From: Deltaproteobacteria bacterium
GTDB lineage: Bacteria; Desulfobacterota; Syntrophia; Syntrophales; UBA2210
DNA: 6,984 nucleotides
Direction of reading: 5' to 3'
Assembly: GCA_016935875.1 (NCBI GenBank)
Contig: JAFGQD010000109.1
Span: 1-6,984 of the forward strand
The notes under the pieces were generated by a model. It was not told the DNA's origin. It saw nothing but the letters and a program-made list of their open reading frames with translations, and made no database searches. The position numbers and the translations under genes are program-made. Positions 1 through 6,478 of this stretch are shown piece after piece (position 1 is the stretch's first letter; every line of letters starts with the position of its first letter).

Positions 1-339
1 GAAACGGTTAACACACTGGGGGTGAACGTGCCCCTGGTTTTCATGGGTGTATTTGGCTTCGGTGCTGCCCTCTCGGGATTTGCCGGTGTGATCGCTGGCC
101 CGCTCCTTTCAACATACCCGGGGATGGCACAGGATATTCTCATTGATGCTTTCGTTGTGATCGTCGTAGGCGGTTTCGGAAGCCTGGGCGGCGCCGTGAT
201 AGCCTCTCTGCTCATCGGCGAACTCCAGTCCTTCGGCGTTCTTCTGTTTCCGAAATTGTCCATAGCACTGGTGTTTCTGCTCATGGTGGTTGTCCTGATT
301 ATTAAACCATCCGGTCTCTTTGGCGAGGAACAAGAATGA
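1..339 (+). CDS. livH: Branched-chain amino acid type ABC transporter permease, LivH family (3' part only)
   Basis: The reading frame is open from the first base, so this is the C-terminal 112 residues of a protein whose start lies left of the window. LivH-type permeases form one half of the inner-membrane channel of HAAT-family importers. The fragment is almost entirely hydrophobic and shows the family's C-terminal pattern: a glycine/alanine-rich helix (GFGAALSGFAGVIAGPLL), a cytoplasmic-loop region (AFVVIVVGGFGSLGGAVIAS), then two further membrane segments ending in IKPSGLFG, close to the usual LivH ending RPQGLFG. A GTG at 22 could be mistaken for a start, but homology continues upstream of it. 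The stop codon overlaps the livM start (ATGA, 336-339), which indicates translational coupling. Family assignment is firm; the imported substrate cannot be read from this piece. Confidence 0.93.
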   Translation, partial: ETVNTLGVNVPLVFMGVFGFGAALSGFAGVIAGPLLSTYPGMAQDILIDAFVVIVVGGFGSLGGAVIASLLIGELQSFGVLLFPKLSIALVFLLMVVVLIIKPSGLFGEEQE

Positions 340-1340
340 AACAGAAAAACAACAGCTACATCGGCATCATCGTGTTATTCCTGTTGGGGGCGTTAATGCC
401 GTTCATCCTGAAGCGCTACCACCTGAACATGCTGACGGAGATTATCATCTTTGCCCTCTATGCCGTCAGCTACAACCTTCTTCTCGGTTATGCGGGGCTG
501 TTATCCTTCGGTCATGCCATGTTCTTCGGTCTGGGGGCCTTCGTGGCGGCAGTGGCGATCACACATATTCAGGGGCTGACCCTTTTGAGTGCAGTTATCA
601 TAAGCTTTGCAACCACGGTCATCGCCGGCTTCCTGATCGGCTCTCTCCTGTTACGACATAAAGGCTCCTACTTTGCCCTTTTGACACTGGCCTTTAATGC
701 TCTCTTCTACGCTGTGGCGACAAAATGGCACTCCGTGACAGGGGGCGATGACGGTCTCAGTATTTCCCGGCCCGAGCTCAATCTCGGTTTTACCTCTTTA
801 TCCGTGTCGAGCGTATCGAGCTTTTATTATCTCATCCTTGTCGTCGTCGGTGCGACGATTCTTTTCTGCTGGTATTTTACGCACACGGCAATGGGAAAAA
901 CGGTTCTCCTCATGCGTGAGAACGAAGAGCGGATGAAATTCCTGGGGTATAACACGAATATCAGTCGTCTGATCCTCTTTACCTTTACCGGGGCTTTGGC
1001 GGGGCTGGCCGGCGCCTTCTACACGCTCCATTTCCAGTTTGTCTCCATATCAGCCATCAGTATCGACATGACAACGGCGGTTCTTCTCATGGTCTTCATA
1101 GGCGGAACAGGGACCTTCTGGGGCCCCATACTCGGCGCTTTCGTCTACATAGTCTTCCAGAACTATTTGAGTAACATCACGGATCGCTGGCCCCTGTTTA
1201 TGGGCATTATCTTTGTCTTTATGGTTCTCTATGTTCCGGGAGGACTTTCTCACACCATTATGACAATACGGCAGTGGTTTTCAGGTAGAAAAGATAACCA
1301 CGGCGACGGGCCCATTAAGGTGGAGGAAACATCATCATGA
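336..1340 (+). CDS. livM: Branched-chain amino acid type ABC transporter permease, LivM family
   Basis: This is the second channel subunit of the importer, pairing with LivH in the inner membrane. It has 334 residues, a normal length for LivM. The N-terminus gives one membrane helix (about residues 9-25), followed by a second helix leading into the hallmark YNLLLGYAGLLSFGHAMFFG (46-65), the most conserved LivM block. About eight or nine hydrophobic segments follow. A polar stretch near residues 193-207 (MRENEERMKFLGYNT) matches the cytoplasmic loop that docks on the ATPases. The C-terminal membrane region ends in VLYVPGGL, and a hydrophilic tail of about 30 residues follows. The ATG overlaps the livH stop by four bases and the C-terminal codons overlap the livG start the same way. 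The only upstream ribosome-site-like element is a weak GCGAGG, so translation probably depends on coupling to livH. Confidence 0.94.
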   Translation: MKQKNNSYIGIIVLFLLGALMPFILKRYHLNMLTEIIIFALYAVSYNLLLGYAGLLSFGHAMFFGLGAFVAAVAITHIQGLTLLSAVIISFATTVIAGFLIGSLLLRHKGSYFALLTLAFNALFYAVATKWHSVTGGDDGLSISRPELNLGFTSLSVSSVSSFYYLILVVVGATILFCWYFTHTAMGKTVLLMRENEERMKFLGYNTNISRLILFTFTGALAGLAGAFYTLHFQFVSISAISIDMTTAVLLMVFIGGTGTFWGPILGAFVYIVFQNYLSNITDRWPLFMGIIFVFMVLYVPGGLSHTIMTIRQWFSGRKDNHGDGPIKVEETSS

Positions 1341-2080
1341 TCGACTATCTGCACATCAAGGATATCCATAAGGACTTTTCAGGGCTCCAGGTCCTCACCG
1401 GGGTCGACTTCAAGGTGATCGAGAAGGAACACCACGCCGTCATCGGTCCCAACGGGGCGGGAAAAACGACGTTATTCAATATCATCAGCGGGAAGTTCAA
1501 GGCTTCTTCGGGAGCAATCATGTTCAAGGGGCAGGACCTGTCGGGAAAACCGCCTCATACCCTCAATCGGTACGGATTGTCCCGCTCGTTTCAGATCACT
1601 AATGTCTTTAATGAATTGAGCGTATTCGAAAACATTCTCACTGGTGTTCGTTCCCGGTACGGTTTGCGATATAATTTCTTCAAAAGACCTGATCACAACC
1701 TGTCTATCATCGAGAAAACGAAAGCCATTATCAAAGAGATTGGCCTTGAGGACGTCAGTGACCTGCCTGCCAGCTCCCTATCCTATGGCCAGCAGAGAGC
1801 GCTCGAAATCGGCATCACCCTCTCTACGGAGCCGGAGCTGATTCTCCTCGATGAGCCCACGGCCGGCATGACGCGTGAGGAAACAGGGCAGGCAATAAAT
1901 CTGATTGACAGGGTAACGGCGAATCGTACGCTGATTATTATCGAACATGATATGGACGTGGTATTTTCCCTCGCCGACACCATTTCGGTTCTTCATTACG
2001 GGAAGATTCTTGCTTCCGGCGCACCCGAGGAAATCCGGAACGACCAGAGGGTAAAAGACGCCTATTTGGGGGAAGGATAA
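1337..2080 (+). CDS. livG: Branched-chain amino acid type ABC transporter ATPase, LivG family
   Basis: This is the first of two cytoplasmic ATPases that power the importer. It has 247 residues, slightly shorter than many LivG proteins. All nucleotide-binding motifs are visible: Walker A GPNGAGKTT (37-45), Q-loop Q86 in SRSFQITNVF, ABC signature LSYGQQ (148-153; LSYGQ is usual in LivG), Walker B ILLDEPTAG with D172/E173, and the switch histidine H204 in IIIEHDMD. The family-typical phrase PTAGMT...E follows Walker B. The start is the ATG overlapping the livM stop (ATGA), preceded by GGAGG at about 1322, a good ribosome site. The context (livH-livM-livG-livF) and the LivG-type signature separate it from LivF. 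There is no sign of damage. Confidence 0.95.
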   Translation: MIDYLHIKDIHKDFSGLQVLTGVDFKVIEKEHHAVIGPNGAGKTTLFNIISGKFKASSGAIMFKGQDLSGKPPHTLNRYGLSRSFQITNVFNELSVFENILTGVRSRYGLRYNFFKRPDHNLSIIEKTKAIIKEIGLEDVSDLPASSLSYGQQRALEIGITLSTEPELILLDEPTAGMTREETGQAINLIDRVTANRTLIIIEHDMDVVFSLADTISVLHYGKILASGAPEEIRNDQRVKDAYLGEG

Positions 2081-2082
2081 TC

Positions 2083-2799
2083 ATGTTAGAGGTTAGAGAT
2101 ATTCACAGTTACTACGGCAAAAGCCACATCCTGAACGGCGTTTCCATGGATCTCAAAGAGGGCGAGCTGGTCTGCCTTCTCGGGAGAAACGGAGTTGGGA
2201 AGTCAACGACATTGAAGAGCATCATGGGGGTCGTGCAACCTCAACAGGGCACGATTCTCTTCAATGGGACCGAATTGATCGGAAAGAAACCCTATGAAAT
2301 CGCACGACTGGGTGTCGGGTACGTCCCTGAGGACCGGCGGATTTTTCGAAGTCTCACCGTTCATGAAAATCTCCTGATGGGAATCAAGAGTCAAAAAAGT
2401 GAAAACGCGAAAGAGGGCGCGGACGCTTGGACGATCGATCGTGTGTATAAACTCTTCCCTAAACTGGAAGAAAGGAGGAATAACAAAGGGGGACATCTTT
2501 CAGGCGGAGAGCAGCAAATGCTCACTACGGTCAGAACGCTCATGGGAAACCCACGGCTCATCCTGATCGATGAACCGACCGAAGGGCTCGCCCCTTTGAT
2601 CGTGAAAGACGTGCTGGAAGTGCTTTCTACTGTCAGACAGGCAGGGGTCACCGTTCTCATGGTGGAACAGAATTTCAAAGCGGCCATCAAGGTAGCCGAT
2701 CGCTACTACATCATGAGCAAGGGACAGATGTTTTTCGAGGGGGATACCGCAGCGCTCCTGGCTGCTGAAGACGTAAGGAAGAATTATCTGGAAGTGTAA
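2083..2799 (+). CDS. livF: Branched-chain amino acid type ABC transporter ATPase, LivF family
   Basis: This is the second ATPase, expected to form a heterodimer with LivG beneath the LivH/LivM channel. It has 238 residues, typical for LivF. Visible motifs are Walker A GRNGVGKST (34-42), the LivF-type block VGYVPEDRRIFRSLTVHENL (78-97), signature LSGGEQQ (139-145), and Walker B LILIDEPTEGLAP (D163/E164). The switch position reads VEQN, with glutamine in place of histidine, as is normal for LivF. The ATG lies two bases after the livG stop, and the purine-rich GGGGGAAGGA at the end of livG serves as the ribosome site. The segment between the PEDRRIF block and the signature (about residues 102-117, SQKSENAKEGADAWT) is hydrophilic and a little longer than in some homologues; I take it as ordinary loop variation. 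Confidence 0.95.
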   Translation: MLEVRDIHSYYGKSHILNGVSMDLKEGELVCLLGRNGVGKSTTLKSIMGVVQPQQGTILFNGTELIGKKPYEIARLGVGYVPEDRRIFRSLTVHENLLMGIKSQKSENAKEGADAWTIDRVYKLFPKLEERRNNKGGHLSGGEQQMLTTVRTLMGNPRLILIDEPTEGLAPLIVKDVLEVLSTVRQAGVTVLMVEQNFKAAIKVADRYYIMSKGQMFFEGDTAALLAAEDVRKNYLEV

Positions 2800-2830
2800 G
2801 GAATAAACAATCAACAGAACAAAAAAATCG

Positions 2831-2837
2831 GGAGGTG
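2831..2837 (+). promoter_or_regulatory. Strong Shine-Dalgarno ahead of the binding-protein gene
   Basis: GGAGGTG lies four bases before the ATG at 2842 (six from the GGAGG core), inside the 42-base livF/binding-protein spacer. It is the best ribosome site in the operon. This fits the usual need for the periplasmic binding protein to be made in excess over the membrane components. I see no convincing internal promoter in the same spacer. Confidence 0.8.
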
Positions 2838-2841
2838 GGTT

Positions 2842-4059
2842 ATGAAAAGAAGCATTATTCGTACTTTGTGTTTTTTGTCCGTGGCATTGATAGTGTCTCT
2901 GCCAATGTCCGCAGTTGCTCAGGACACCATCAAAATCGGAGCGACGGAACCGCTCTCGGGCACCTTCAAGGATATCGGTGAACGCTACCTCGATGGTGTC
3001 AAGTATGCCGCAAAGGTCATCAACGAGAGCGGCGGGTTGCTCGGGAAGAAAGTCGAAGTCGTACCGATCGACTCCGAGCTCAAACCGGATGTGGCGACCC
3101 GGAAAGCTCAAAACCTGATCCTGAAGGATGACGTGAAATTCTTCTGCGGCGGCACGGGAAGCTCCGTGGGTGCGGCGATGTCTCAGCTTGCCCAACGAGA
3201 GAACGTCATCATGTTCACCTATGGAATGGCGGCGGCGACCATGACCGGTGCGAAGTGCAATAAGAACTTCTTCCGAGCCTGCGCCAACACTGATCAGCAA
3301 TCCTATGCTTTGGCCGAGCTGATAGCGAGGAACGGCTATGGGAAAGTAGCTATTATCGCCCAGGATTACTCTTTTGGTCAGGAAGCGCTGGCGGCATTCA
3401 AAAAGAAGCTCGCTCGGGCGAATCCATCCGCGAAAATCGTGGCTGAACTGTACCATCCTGCCGGAACGAAGGATTACGCCCCCTATATCAGCCAGATCAT
3501 CGCCGCCAAGCCGGACGTCATCTTCACCCCCAACTGGGGCAACGACCTGACACTGCTGCTCAAACAGGGCCGTCCCATGGGAATGAGCCAGAAGATATTT
3601 TCTTACTACATCAATGATTTGGTGACCATCCAGGCGCTCGGTGACGACAGCCTGATGATCGGCAACATGGGTGCCGAGGTGTATACGCTTTCCATACCGA
3701 CGAAAAAGAATGAGGAATTTGTTGCCAGATTCTACAAAGACATGGGATATTATCCGACCTGGCTGCGCGGAAAAGCCTATCTTGCTACAATGTTCTGGGC
3801 CGAAGCAGTCAAGAAGGCGGGTACAACAGACGTAAATGCCGTCATCAAGGCATGGGAAGGCCTGACCTACGACGGGCCGGCCGGTCTCTGGACGATGCGC
3901 GCCTGCGACCATCAGACGCAGATGCCCCTCTGGTTTACGGAAATCGCGAAAGAGAACAAATTTTTCAAACATGCGTTCGAAGTATCGGCGGGCATGGCCA
4001 CCGCACAGTCCGTAGAAGTACCCTGTGAGGAAACAGGGTGTCCGGGTTTGGCGAAGTAG
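2842..4059 (+). CDS. Periplasmic substrate-binding protein of the HAAT importer (Peripla_BP_6 / LivK-like)
   Basis: This protein captures the substrate in the periplasm and delivers it to LivHMGF. It has 405 residues. A signal peptide is clear: positive start MKRSIIR, a hydrophobic core, and the likely cut after AVA at residue 26, with no lipobox cysteine. The mature protein opens with IKIGATEPLSGTFKDIG, a typical type-I binding-protein start, then a GG(L)LGKKVEVV turn and GGTGSSVGAA (103-112), the usual ligand-contacting segment. Later family landmarks are NGYGKVAIIAQDYSFGQ and the KPDVIFTPNWGND strand. Cysteines 139 and 147 (KCNKNFFRAC) and the C-terminal set at 355, 395 and 400 could form disulfides. 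Divergence from LivJ/LivK is substantial, so the ligand may be an amino acid, an amide or another small carboxylate. It is the last gene before the terminator. Confidence 0.92.
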   Translation: MKRSIIRTLCFLSVALIVSLPMSAVAQDTIKIGATEPLSGTFKDIGERYLDGVKYAAKVINESGGLLGKKVEVVPIDSELKPDVATRKAQNLILKDDVKFFCGGTGSSVGAAMSQLAQRENVIMFTYGMAAATMTGAKCNKNFFRACANTDQQSYALAELIARNGYGKVAIIAQDYSFGQEALAAFKKKLARANPSAKIVAELYHPAGTKDYAPYISQIIAAKPDVIFTPNWGNDLTLLLKQGRPMGMSQKIFSYYINDLVTIQALGDDSLMIGNMGAEVYTLSIPTKKNEEFVARFYKDMGYYPTWLRGKAYLATMFWAEAVKKAGTTDVNAVIKAWEGLTYDGPAGLWTMRACDHQTQMPLWFTEIAKENKFFKHAFEVSAGMATAQSVEVPCEETGCPGLAK

Positions 4060-4085
4060 CAGATCTTTATATAAGCTTAGTTTCA

Positions 4086-4124
4086 AAATAAGGTGCTGCC
4101 TGCTTTTTAGGTGGCACCTTATTT
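4086..4124 (+). terminator. Hairpin terminator closing the ABC-transporter operon
   Basis: The arms AAATAAGGTGC (4086-4096) and GCACCTTATTT (4114-4124) are perfect complements. The stem extends inward by TGCC/GGTG (two G-T wobbles, two C-G pairs) to about 15 base pairs, around a 9-base loop. It begins 27 bases after the binding-protein stop. The outer A/T pairs supply the T-rich 3' side and the matching A tract on the 5' side, so it could work in both directions. It separates the importer operon from the enzyme pair downstream. Confidence 0.82.
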
Positions 4125-4211
4125 CTTAAACATGTAGCTCAATTCATGGGAGCATATTGCAGGTATGTAGTAAGCGAGTGTCTGCGTTTTCAGAAAGTGA
4201 GGTTTTGACAG

Positions 4212-5174
4212 ATGGCTACATTAATAACGGGTGGGGTCGGTTTCGTCGGGTCCTGCTTGACTCAATTACTGGTTGAAGAAGGCGAACATCCGATTCTTCT
4301 GGATCAGGCACCGGTTCGAGGAGCACTCATCGATATCCGGGACCGGTTCGAGTACGTGCAGAAGTCACTTGGAAATTTGTCGGTGTTGATCAATGTAATA
4401 AAAGAATTTTCAATTGATAGGATATTTCACCTCGGCGGAATGCTTTCAGTTCCATCGGATGAAAATCCATGGGCGGCATTCGACACAAATGTGGTTGGCA
4501 CATATAATGTCCTGGAAGCAGCTCGTTTAGGAGGAGTGAAACAAGTTATTTTTTCCAGCACCATAGCAACGTATGGTAAAGACCTCCCCTCCACTCCTGT
4601 CAATGATGCCACGATTCAACGCCCCACATCCATGTATGGCTCGACCAAAGTTTTCTGCGAACTCCTCGGTCGATTTTATGCACGAAAATTCAGTCTTGAT
4701 TTCCGGGGAGTTCGCATCCCCTCGGTGGTCGGGCCCGGGGCAAAAACTCCACACATGTCCATTTATAATTGCTGGGCCATTGAAGAACCATTAAAAGGGA
4801 AACCATATGAACTCTTATGTGCTCCCGAGACACGATGTCCCGTACTATATTATAAGGATGCCGGAAGAGCATTATGGCTGTTGGCAAAAACCGATCGATC
4901 GCAGATCAAGACCATGATTTACAATCTGGCGGGTATCGTTCCGCCTTTTTCTGCGGAGGACCTGGTGGCTTTAATCCGTAAACGGATACCGGAAGCCCGA
5001 CTTACTTTTAACCCCGACCCTCAAACGGTTGAACTTTTAAGGGAACTGGGTTCGCTCATTATCGATGATGAATGTGCCAGAACGGAGTGGGGCTGGAAGA
5101 TATCGTACCCATTAACAGAAATGGTGGATGATTTCATTAAGGAATTTAAAGAACATACTCTATGGTATGAGTAA
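4212..5174 (+). CDS. NAD-dependent extended short-chain dehydrogenase, L-threonine 3-dehydrogenase-like
   Basis: This is a cytoplasmic NAD(P)-dependent oxidoreductase of the extended SDR (epimerase/dehydratase) superfamily, 320 residues. The Rossmann motif TGGVGFVG (G7, G10, G13) starts the protein. Aspartate 31 (LLLD-type end of strand 2) favours NAD. NVVGTYNVLEAA (93-104), SST (115-117) and the catalytic pair Y142/K146 in MYGSTK are all present. The C-terminal half recalls the SDR-type threonine dehydrogenases: GPGAKTPHMSIY, ETRCPVLYYKDAGRA, IYNLAG and IDDECARTEWGWK each have close counterparts there. That family oxidises a beta-hydroxy carboxylate at C3. No 2-amino-3-ketobutyrate CoA ligase lies beside it; a BKACE gene does, so the true substrate may differ. 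An in-frame TGA at 4206 fixes the ATG; GTGAGG at 4197-4202 is the ribosome site. I saw no convincing promoter in 4125-4196. A nucleotide-sugar epimerase is a less likely alternative. Confidence 0.82.
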   Translation: MATLITGGVGFVGSCLTQLLVEEGEHPILLDQAPVRGALIDIRDRFEYVQKSLGNLSVLINVIKEFSIDRIFHLGGMLSVPSDENPWAAFDTNVVGTYNVLEAARLGGVKQVIFSSTIATYGKDLPSTPVNDATIQRPTSMYGSTKVFCELLGRFYARKFSLDFRGVRIPSVVGPGAKTPHMSIYNCWAIEEPLKGKPYELLCAPETRCPVLYYKDAGRALWLLAKTDRSQIKTMIYNLAGIVPPFSAEDLVALIRKRIPEARLTFNPDPQTVELLRELGSLIIDDECARTEWGWKISYPLTEMVDDFIKEFKEHTLWYE

Positions 5175-5202
5175 AATGCAAAAAATATAGAGGTTGTAAA
5201 AT

Positions 5203-6123
5203 ATGAGTAAAAGAATATTTACGGCGGCACTGACAGGGGCAATTCATACGCCGAGCATGTCCCCATATCTTCCAATCACACCGAAGCAGCTTATCGACGA
5301 GGCGATTGCGGTATATGAGGCTGGTGGAGCTGTTGCCCATCTTCATGTACGCGACCCCAAAACGGGATTACCGGACGCTAACCAGGAAATTTTCAGAGAG
5401 ATTGCGGCTGAAGTAAAAAAACACTGCGACATAATTCTTTGTACTACAACAGGAGGCAGATTAGGAGAACCTGTAGAAAACAGGCTCAGAGTCGTAACCT
5501 CATTAAAACCGGAATTGGCCACATTAAACGCAGGCTCCCTCAACTTCGCCCTTTTTCACATTGCAGATAAATTCAAGGACTGGCAATACGATTGGGAAAA
5601 AGAATATCTTGAAAATACTGAAGACTTTATCTTTCCGAACACGTTTAAAACAATGCGGCAATTCCTGGATGTTTTTACCAGAATGGAAACCAAACCGGAA
5701 TTCGAGATTTACGATGTCGGAATGATAAACAACTTGGTCTTTGCCATAGAGGCAGGCTATACGAAAAAACCGGTTTACCTGCAGTTTGTCATGGGAATAT
5801 TAGGTGGAATTCCTGCATCACCGGAAAATCTGGTATTTTTAGTTGAAACAGCACGAAAGGCAATAGGCGATTTTGAGTTTTCGGTATGTGTGGCTGGCAA
5901 GGCCCAATTTCCTCTCTGTACACAATCATTGATAATGGGTGGCCATGCCCGAGTAGGTTTGGAGGACAACCTCTATTTGGACAAGGGTATTCTTGCGAAA
6001 AGCAGCGCTGAACAAGTGGCTAAGCTCATCCGTATTTCCAGGGAGTTGGGAATCGAACCGGCCTCACCGCAGGAAGCCCGGCAAATACTTGGTTTGAAAG
6101 GCATCAAGGAGGTAAATTTTTAG
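5203..6123 (+). CDS. Beta-keto acid cleavage enzyme (BKACE / DUF849), related to 3-keto-5-aminohexanoate cleavage enzyme
   Basis: BKACE proteins are Zn-dependent TIM-barrel enzymes that react a beta-keto acid with acetyl-CoA, giving acetoacetate and the CoA ester of the rest; Kce of lysine fermentation is the founding member. This 306-residue protein has the family length. Key parts are visible: the start FTAALTGAIHTP, the metal pair H46/H48 in VAHLHVRDPKTG, the TTTGG loop (81-85), LNAGSLNF (108-115), EIYDVG (168-173), MGILGGIPA, and the C-terminal block GGHARVGLEDNLYL with R250, E254 and D255 in the positions expected of the arginine, metal glutamate and catalytic aspartate. The start is fixed by an in-frame TAA at 5197; AGAGG at 5189-5193 is the ribosome site. 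It lies 28 bases after the dehydrogenase gene, so they are probably cotranscribed. Which keto acid it takes cannot be read; Kce itself normally sits with lysine-fermentation genes, which are not seen here. Confidence 0.93.
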   Translation: MSKRIFTAALTGAIHTPSMSPYLPITPKQLIDEAIAVYEAGGAVAHLHVRDPKTGLPDANQEIFREIAAEVKKHCDIILCTTTGGRLGEPVENRLRVVTSLKPELATLNAGSLNFALFHIADKFKDWQYDWEKEYLENTEDFIFPNTFKTMRQFLDVFTRMETKPEFEIYDVGMINNLVFAIEAGYTKKPVYLQFVMGILGGIPASPENLVFLVETARKAIGDFEFSVCVAGKAQFPLCTQSLIMGGHARVGLEDNLYLDKGILAKSSAEQVAKLIRISRELGIEPASPQEARQILGLKGIKEVNF

Positions 6124-6131
6124 TAGTATTC

Positions 6132-6184
6132 AAAAAGTTTTTCATGGTGACATTGATAAAGCAGTCATCAATGCCAACTTTTTT
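6132..6184 (+). terminator. Weak terminator-like structure after the BKACE gene
   Basis: Nine bases after the stop codon, AAAAAGTT (6132-6139) can pair with AACTTTTT (6176-6183), and the inner arms CATTGAT (6151-6157) and ATCAATG (6167-6173) are perfect complements around a 9-base loop, with GG/CC pairs between them. A six-T run (6179-6184) follows. The inner stem is AT-rich and the 5' side carries bulges, so termination may be inefficient. It is the only candidate end for the dehydrogenase/BKACE unit. Confidence 0.45.
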
Positions 6185-6204
6185 CGTCATTGTTCCCGAC
6201 TTTC

Positions 6205-6257
6205 AAGCAGGCCTTTCTGCCGGACTGATCTATTTTCCGGAGAGAAAGGCCATGCTT
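6205..6257. repeat. Long imperfect inverted repeat (hairpin)
   Basis: The arms AAGCA-GGCCTTTCT-CCGGA (6205-6224) and TCCGG-AGAAAGGCC-TGCTT (6236-6257) pair over 19 bases. There is one bulged A at 6252 and a small internal loop (G219 side against A241/G242), leaving an 11-base loop. No T run follows on either strand, so a classical intrinsic terminator is unlikely. The hairpin overlaps the 3' end of the small minus-strand ORF, whose stop codon lies in the loop. It could be a REP-type element, an mRNA-stabilising 3' structure or an old element end; I cannot choose between these from one copy. Confidence 0.6.
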
Positions 6258-6355
6258 ACATCTGGAAACAAAAAGACAGGCAGGGCCTCTGTCGAGAATG
6301 CACGCCTCTCTGACTTCGCCTGAATCCAAATCTGCTGTTCATCGGTTTCGTCCAT
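6230..6355 (-). CDS. Small ORF, 41 codons, unknown function
   Basis: On the minus strand an ATG at 6355-6353 opens a 41-codon frame ending in TAG at 6232-6230. The protein would begin MDETDEQQIWIQAKSERRAF and end in VSMAFLSGK; it is charged in the first half, more hydrophobic in the second, with no signal peptide or clear membrane helix. The start is backed by GGAGGTG eight bases upstream, the best reason to take it seriously. The same frame stays open for 12 codons above the ATG, up to a TGA, so it might be the tail of a decayed longer gene. I do not recognise the sequence and found no convincing minus-strand promoter. It converges on the BKACE gene, and its last codons form the hairpin at 6205-6257. 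Confidence 0.35.
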   Translation of the reverse strand: MDETDEQQIWIQAKSERRAFSTEALPVFLFPDVSMAFLSGK

Positions 6356-6363
6356 ATCAAAAA

Positions 6364-6370
6364 CACCTCC
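6364..6370 (-). promoter_or_regulatory. Shine-Dalgarno for the small minus-strand ORF
   Basis: The minus strand reads GGAGGTG at 6370-6364, complementary to the 16S rRNA tail, with an eight-base spacer to the ATG at 6355. It matches the strong site of the binding-protein gene in this window. Chance occurrence of a seven-base match at correct spacing is possible in 775 bases of spacer but not likely. Confidence 0.5.
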
Positions 6371-6478
6371 ATCTACGCTGACCTTGACTGTTCATGAGGT
6401 GTATGCATTGATAATGTGTTGATACTTTAATACGTGCAGGAGAGGTCTGTACTTTCTCATAGGGGCAACAGTATTTAA

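Noticed and set aside
22..339. Treating the GTG at 22 as the true start of a short 105-residue protein
   Set aside because: The frame is open back to base 1 and LivH similarity covers only the C-terminal part, so this is a gene cut by the window edge.
320..661. A 113-codon plus-strand frame overlapping the start of livM
   Set aside because: It is out of frame with clear LivM homology and its composition (Cys, His and Arg-rich) is typical of a shadow frame.
2500..4086. A 528-codon open frame on the minus strand antisense to livF and the binding-protein gene
   Set aside because: It lies wholly over two well-supported genes, shows no recognisable domain, is rich in His/Arg/Phe/Asp as expected of an antisense shadow, and has no fitting ribosome site. 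Its length comes from codon bias of the sense genes.
4125..4211. A promoter for the dehydrogenase gene in the spacer after the terminator
   Set aside because: Some -10-like words (TATGTA) occur, but none has a believable -35 box at 16-18 bases, so no call is made.
5203..6123. Naming the BKACE as kce of lysine fermentation
   Set aside because: The key residues match, but BKACE subfamilies share them with different substrates, and no other lysine-fermentation gene is present in the window.
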